Assembly (NCBI GenBank): GCA_030066785.1
Contig: JASJAZ010000026.1
Location: forward strand, 1-47,925
DNA length: 47,925 bases
Source: Desulfobacterales bacterium
GTDB taxonomy: Bacteria > Desulfobacterota > Desulfobacteria > Desulfobacterales > JASJAZ01
Reading direction: 5' to 3'
Positions within the stretch are counted from its first letter, which is position 1, and each line of letters opens with the position of its first letter. A model generated the notes under the pieces. That model made no database searches. It worked only from the letters and a program-made list of their open reading frames with translations, and was not told the origin of the DNA. Made by a program: the position numbers and the translations under genes. This document shows positions 45,052 through 47,925 of this stretch, one piece after another.

Positions 45052-46119
45052 TTAGGATGAGACTTTACAGGAAGAACCGCAGCCCCCGCCGCCTGATTGA
45101 TTTTGGATCAGGCGCTCGATCTGCCTGTCGTAAATGGTCACCTTTGACAAAGCCTGGGCGTTTTGAAACCAATCCGTATACTGTTTCTGTTTATCGTAAT
45201 CACTGGCTGCACCACTGAGAATCTGTTCTTCTATGTAATGACGAAGCAGCACACGATTTTCGAATTTTTTCATAAAGTAATCAAACGGATATCCGTTTTC
45301 GTCTAATGAGGCTTTAAATCTTTCAAGACTGATATTTTTTTGCCTGATAAAATTATCGAACTCCTGTTCAAGCAACTTCGGATCGATCTTATAACCGACC
45401 CGTTGAACTTCTTGCATCTGAATGCCTTCGTTGATCAATCGCGATGCAACCTGGGCCTTTAAACTGTCCAACACGTTTTTGCCACGCTCATCTAAAAAAA
45501 CATTTGGTCCATATGCCTTTTGATACCGATTCTTGGAAAACGCGACCTCGGTATCAAAATCTGCGCGTGAGATATCCCAGCCACCAACAGATGCGATATA
45601 AACCTTGGCGCGTTGGGTTGCAACGGCCTCTTCTTTTCTAAGCTGCTCAGCCGTTACGATTTGGTTGACAGATGCCGGATATCCGCTGGCTGTTATTGAT
45701 GATGCCAAGCGTTGGACATCTTTAATTTTTCGGTTATCATAATAAATCTCGGTAATACCGCCGGTAATATTGACGATGATGTCCTGGATGCCCTCATAGG
45801 CGGCCAGGCTTGATTTGATAGTGGCAATACACCCCGAACAGGACATGCCCTCAACGTTAAGAACAACTTTGGCGGTGTTGGCGTTAAACTCGACGGGTAC
45901 GGCTGAATCGTCAGCTCCCCGAGCAACATTCTGGTTTCTATCTATTGGTTTATCAACCGTATTGATTGATGGTTGCGGGTAAGTTTGGGTTGCTGCCAGA
46001 CGTGTTTTTTTATCTTCACTCGATTTATATGCGTATGATAGCGCCACCGTCGCAATTAATGTAATGAGCAAAACAATAACAACGGTTTTATTCGATTCGA
46101 TCCATTTGATTAATTTCAT
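45052..46119 (-). CDS. Membrane-anchored HMA-domain protein fused to a SurA-like chaperone domain
   Basis: A 355-residue protein. Residues about 12-30 form one membrane helix (VVIVLLITLIATVALSYAY), placing the rest in the periplasm. Residues about 85-155 are a heavy-metal-associated domain with metal motif GMSCSGC. Residues about 165-330 resemble the N-terminal domain of SurA/PpiD-type chaperones (YIASVGGWDISRADFDTEVAFSKNRYQKAYG...VLDSLKAQVASRLINEGIQMQEVQRVGYKIDPKLLEQEFDNFIRQ). No rotamase domain is seen. The tail GGGGCGSSCKVSS could be a second metal site. It may hand a soft metal ion to client proteins. It is followed by a strong terminator, with a Cys/Met-rich exported protein upstream. 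Confidence 0.82.
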   Translation of the reverse strand: MKLIKWIESNKTVVIVLLITLIATVALSYAYKSSEDKKTRLAATQTYPQPSINTVDKPIDRNQNVARGADDSAVPVEFNANTAKVVLNVEGMSCSGCIATIKSSLAAYEGIQDIIVNITGGITEIYYDNRKIKDVQRLASSITASGYPASVNQIVTAEQLRKEEAVATQRAKVYIASVGGWDISRADFDTEVAFSKNRYQKAYGPNVFLDERGKNVLDSLKAQVASRLINEGIQMQEVQRVGYKIDPKLLEQEFDNFIRQKNISLERFKASLDENGYPFDYFMKKFENRVLLRHYIEEQILSGAASDYDKQKQYTDWFQNAQALSKVTIYDRQIERLIQNQSGGGGCGSSCKVSS

Positions 46120-46232
46120 TTGGTAAAACCTCCACTTTAAAAGTAAGTCATCATACTAAACTGATAGGGGTTCGCCTGTTGGTGAATAAGCGTATATCAG
46201 ACAATAAAATTTTAAACAGGCAATTGGTGGCT

Positions 46233-46649
46233 TCAAATGATCAGGGAGAGATTTTCGATATACAATGGGATTTGACGCCATTCCAGCGGTGTGCGCAACA
46301 GATACAGCTGCTCGGATAACGCAATGTGATCGTCGGACTCGGCAACGGCGTTTATCGTTCCCAAAAACGAGGGGTAAAAACTGGTTTGAAAGGTTAAGGT
46401 ATTAGCGGTATTTGCATCCTGCAAAGGATTTTTCATCAGATCGCAAAATATATCAAAACAGTTTCCGCAGCACCCTTGTGCAGGGAAAGCAAATTTTAGC
46501 AAGCCGTCGCAATGGTCCATATCCATTGGGCTGCCGGCGTCCATTGATAGTTGACAGTGTCCGGCAGAAACAGCGGCACCGGTGGCTACGTTTAGCATTA
46601 AAAGGCATGCAAGGCTGATAACTGATATTTTGCGTATGTATCGATTCAT
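46233..46649 (-). CDS. Small Cys/Met/His-rich exported protein, possible metal binder
   Basis: Start chosen at ATG 46649 (MNRYIRKISVISLACLLMLNVATGAAVSA-G), giving 138 residues with a signal peptide; the ORF-track start adds 37 residues without signal features. ATG 46673 is another option and no start has a strong ribosome site. The mature N-terminus, GHCQLSMDAGSPMDMDHCDGLLKFAFPAQGCCGNCFDIFCDLM, is dense in Cys, Met and His, as in periplasmic copper or other soft-metal proteins. No family recognised. It lies 113 bases upstream of the HMA-SurA-like gene on the same strand, consistent with a metal-handling pair. Confidence 0.65.
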   Translation of the reverse strand: MNRYIRKISVISLACLLMLNVATGAAVSAGHCQLSMDAGSPMDMDHCDGLLKFAFPAQGCCGNCFDIFCDLMKNPLQDANTANTLTFQTSFYPSFLGTINAVAESDDHIALSEQLYLLRTPLEWRQIPLYIENLSLII

Positions 46650-46949
46650 AGGCGTAGCTTTATCTGATCCCATCGATCGTGGATCATACAAAATCCGACT
46701 AAAATAGTCAAGATTAAGGTAATTCTGATAGTCTGAACATAACACTCTGGAATCATACAATATAATGAACTTTTCGTACCAATAATGTCTCTGCCAACGA
46801 AAGCTAATAACCGAAGAATGCGCCGGATATTAATATGCTATGAGGATTGGAACAGCCGTGACGGGAAACTGTAAACGAGATTCCACGCAATATCTGGCTG
46901 ATAAGTTTTTATCTGAAACACTTATGATGGGAAACCGGCCATCAACCCC
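46650..46949. other. Intergenic region between the metal-protein gene and the acyl-CoA synthetase
   Basis: About 300 bases holding the presumed promoter of the small Cys-rich gene (AT-rich near 46690-46790). I see no gene and no clear terminator. Confidence 0.4.
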
Positions 46950-47924
46950 TTATTCCGTGTCCTTTTCACGCAATACGCGCTTTAATATTTTGCCGGTGGC
47001 ACTTTTGGGTAATTCTTTCACAAAATTTACGGTAGTTGGAACCTTATAATTGGCCAGGTTATCTTTGCAGAAGGACATGATATCTTCCGCTGTGGCTGAT
47101 GCATTTTCTTTCAGCACCACCGCGGCCTTGACATTTTCACCTTTTTCAGGATGCGGCACCCCATAGACGGCAAGCTCTTTGATAGCCGGGTGGGTATATA
47201 GAAATTGCTCGATCTCGGCCGGCCAGATTTTGAAACCAGCCACATTGATCATATCCTTTACCCGGTCCACGATAAAAACAAATCCCTCGTCGTCCATATA
47301 CCCCGTGTCACCGGAGTGAAGCCATCCACCGCGCAGGGCTTCTTCAGTTTCGTTGGGGCGGTTCCAATACCCGCTCATGACGCCGGGGCCCTTTATACAG
47401 ATTTCGCCCCATTTGCCTAAAGGGACTTCATTTCCGTCTTCGTCAAGAATCTTCATTTGAAAGTTTTCCACCGCGGTTCCCACGCTCCCGAATTTATGCC
47501 TGAAATCATGATTGTAACAGGCAAACGGCGAACATTCGGTGAGTCCGTAGCCTTCAAATACCGGCCGCCCGAATCGTTCAGTCCACTGGGCAGAGATTTC
47601 CCGGGGCATGGTGGATGCTGCGGAAAATTCGTAGCGGATGGACGATAGATCGAACTTGGCAAGATCCATGTTCAATAAGGCAATGTAAATGGCAGGCACC
47701 GCAAAAAACATCGTGACATGATCGCGCCCAAATGAATCAAGCACCATATCCGGTACAAAGCGACGGTACATCACAAGGGTGGCACAGGCTGTAAAGGCGC
47801 TGTTCATGATAAAATTCTGCGCGAAAACATGAAAAAGGGGCAAAAACAGCGGCATGCGGTCATCTAATGTATAGCCGGCATGGTGTACCGTTGTCCAAGC
47901 GTTTGAAACCACATTGCCATGGGT
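46950..47924 (-). CDS. AMP-forming acyl-CoA synthetase, C-terminal part (partial, runs off right edge)
   Basis: The frame is open to the right edge and reads THGNVVSNAW at its first residues, continuing the family's P-loop region (TSGTTGxPKGxxLTH), which lies just outside. Within the window: the Tyr-Gly-Leu-Thr-Glu adenylation motif VFEGYGLTECSPF, the hinge Asp and adenylate-binding GWLHSGDTGYMDDEGFVFIVDRVKDMINVAGFKIWPAEIE, and the catalytic Lys in PKSATGKILKRVLRE. It activates a fatty or other carboxylic acid to its CoA thioester. The GTG start in the ORF track is internal. The exact substrate cannot be set from sequence. Confidence 0.93.
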   Translation of the reverse strand, partial: THGNVVSNAWTTVHHAGYTLDDRMPLFLPLFHVFAQNFIMNSAFTACATLVMYRRFVPDMVLDSFGRDHVTMFFAVPAIYIALLNMDLAKFDLSSIRYEFSAASTMPREISAQWTERFGRPVFEGYGLTECSPFACYNHDFRHKFGSVGTAVENFQMKILDEDGNEVPLGKWGEICIKGPGVMSGYWNRPNETEEALRGGWLHSGDTGYMDDEGFVFIVDRVKDMINVAGFKIWPAEIEQFLYTHPAIKELAVYGVPHPEKGENVKAAVVLKENASATAEDIMSFCKDNLANYKVPTTVNFVKELPKSATGKILKRVLREKDTE

Positions 47925-47925
47925 A

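Noticed and set aside
46840-47049. 69-residue plus-strand ORF overlapping the end of the acyl-CoA synthetase
   Set aside because: Its second half is antisense to conserved synthetase sequence and it has no independent support.

Overview
The window looks like chromosomal DNA of an anaerobic, probably autotrophic or syntrophic sulfate-reducing Desulfobacterota bacterium (Desulfobacterales-like). This is inferred from gene content: an Hdr/Mvh-type hydrogenase-electron bifurcation cluster with UGA-encoded selenocysteine, a sigma-54 activator, and several envelope caspase-like proteins. No rRNA, tRNA, CRISPR array or complete insertion sequence was seen. No selA, selB, selC or selD gene lies in the window.

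Layout. (1) 1-5565, minus: the N-terminal 1855 residues of a giant, repetitive exported protein that runs off the left edge. It is missing from the ORF track because it has no stop codon inside the window; the plus-strand ORFs listed there are its shadows. (2) 6.4-9.3 kb: a PAS-PP2C (RsbU-like) phosphatase, a histidine-kinase-like protein lacking the phospho-acceptor histidine, and an inverted repeat. (3) 9.46-20.57 kb: a sigma-54 enhancer-binding regulator, divergent from a probable operon encoding a hydrogenase maturation protease fused to a DNA-binding domain, HdrA, MvhD, an HdrD-like CCG protein, an FrhB-like flavoprotein, and the small and large [NiFe] hydrogenase subunits. Four of these genes (hdrA, mvhD, the CCG gene, the large subunit) contain an in-frame TGA exactly where the family has a conserved Cys. 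Each TGA is followed by a SECIS-like hairpin, so the ORF track splits or truncates all four. The intergenic region carries a sigma-54 promoter and four GCAAATA half-sites. (4) 21.0-21.9 kb: a four-CBS-domain protein.

(5) 22.3-37.3 kb, all minus: a roughly 15-kb gene set headed by an ECF-like sigma factor and a zinc-finger anti-sigma factor. It continues with two exported proteins of unknown function, a TolQ/ExbB/MotA-like membrane protein with a coiled-coil partner, a DUF4384-like lipoprotein, a lytic transglycosylase, three secreted caspase-fold (C14) proteins with intact His/Cys dyads, a TPR-OmpA protein and a glycine-zipper lipoprotein. This is the best candidate for an undescribed system: an envelope-located caspase and peptidoglycan machine under its own sigma factor. 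(6) 37.4-41.7 kb: a ribose-type rbsKDACB operon with a terminator-like hairpin in its leader. (7) 42.2-44.5 kb: an APC transporter fused to two Usp domains. (8) 45.0-46.7 kb: an HMA-SurA-like fusion and a small Cys/Met/His-rich exported protein, suggesting metal handling. (9) The right edge holds the C-terminal part of an acyl-CoA synthetase.

How it works together (inference). The hydrogenase module would oxidise H2 at a NiFeSe site and pass electrons through MvhD to the HdrA flavin for bifurcation to ferredoxin and to a disulfide-type acceptor at the CCG protein, with the FrhB-like subunit as a further redox partner. The PAS-Cys activator would switch the operon on with RpoN. The caspase region would be switched on separately by its own sigma/anti-sigma pair.
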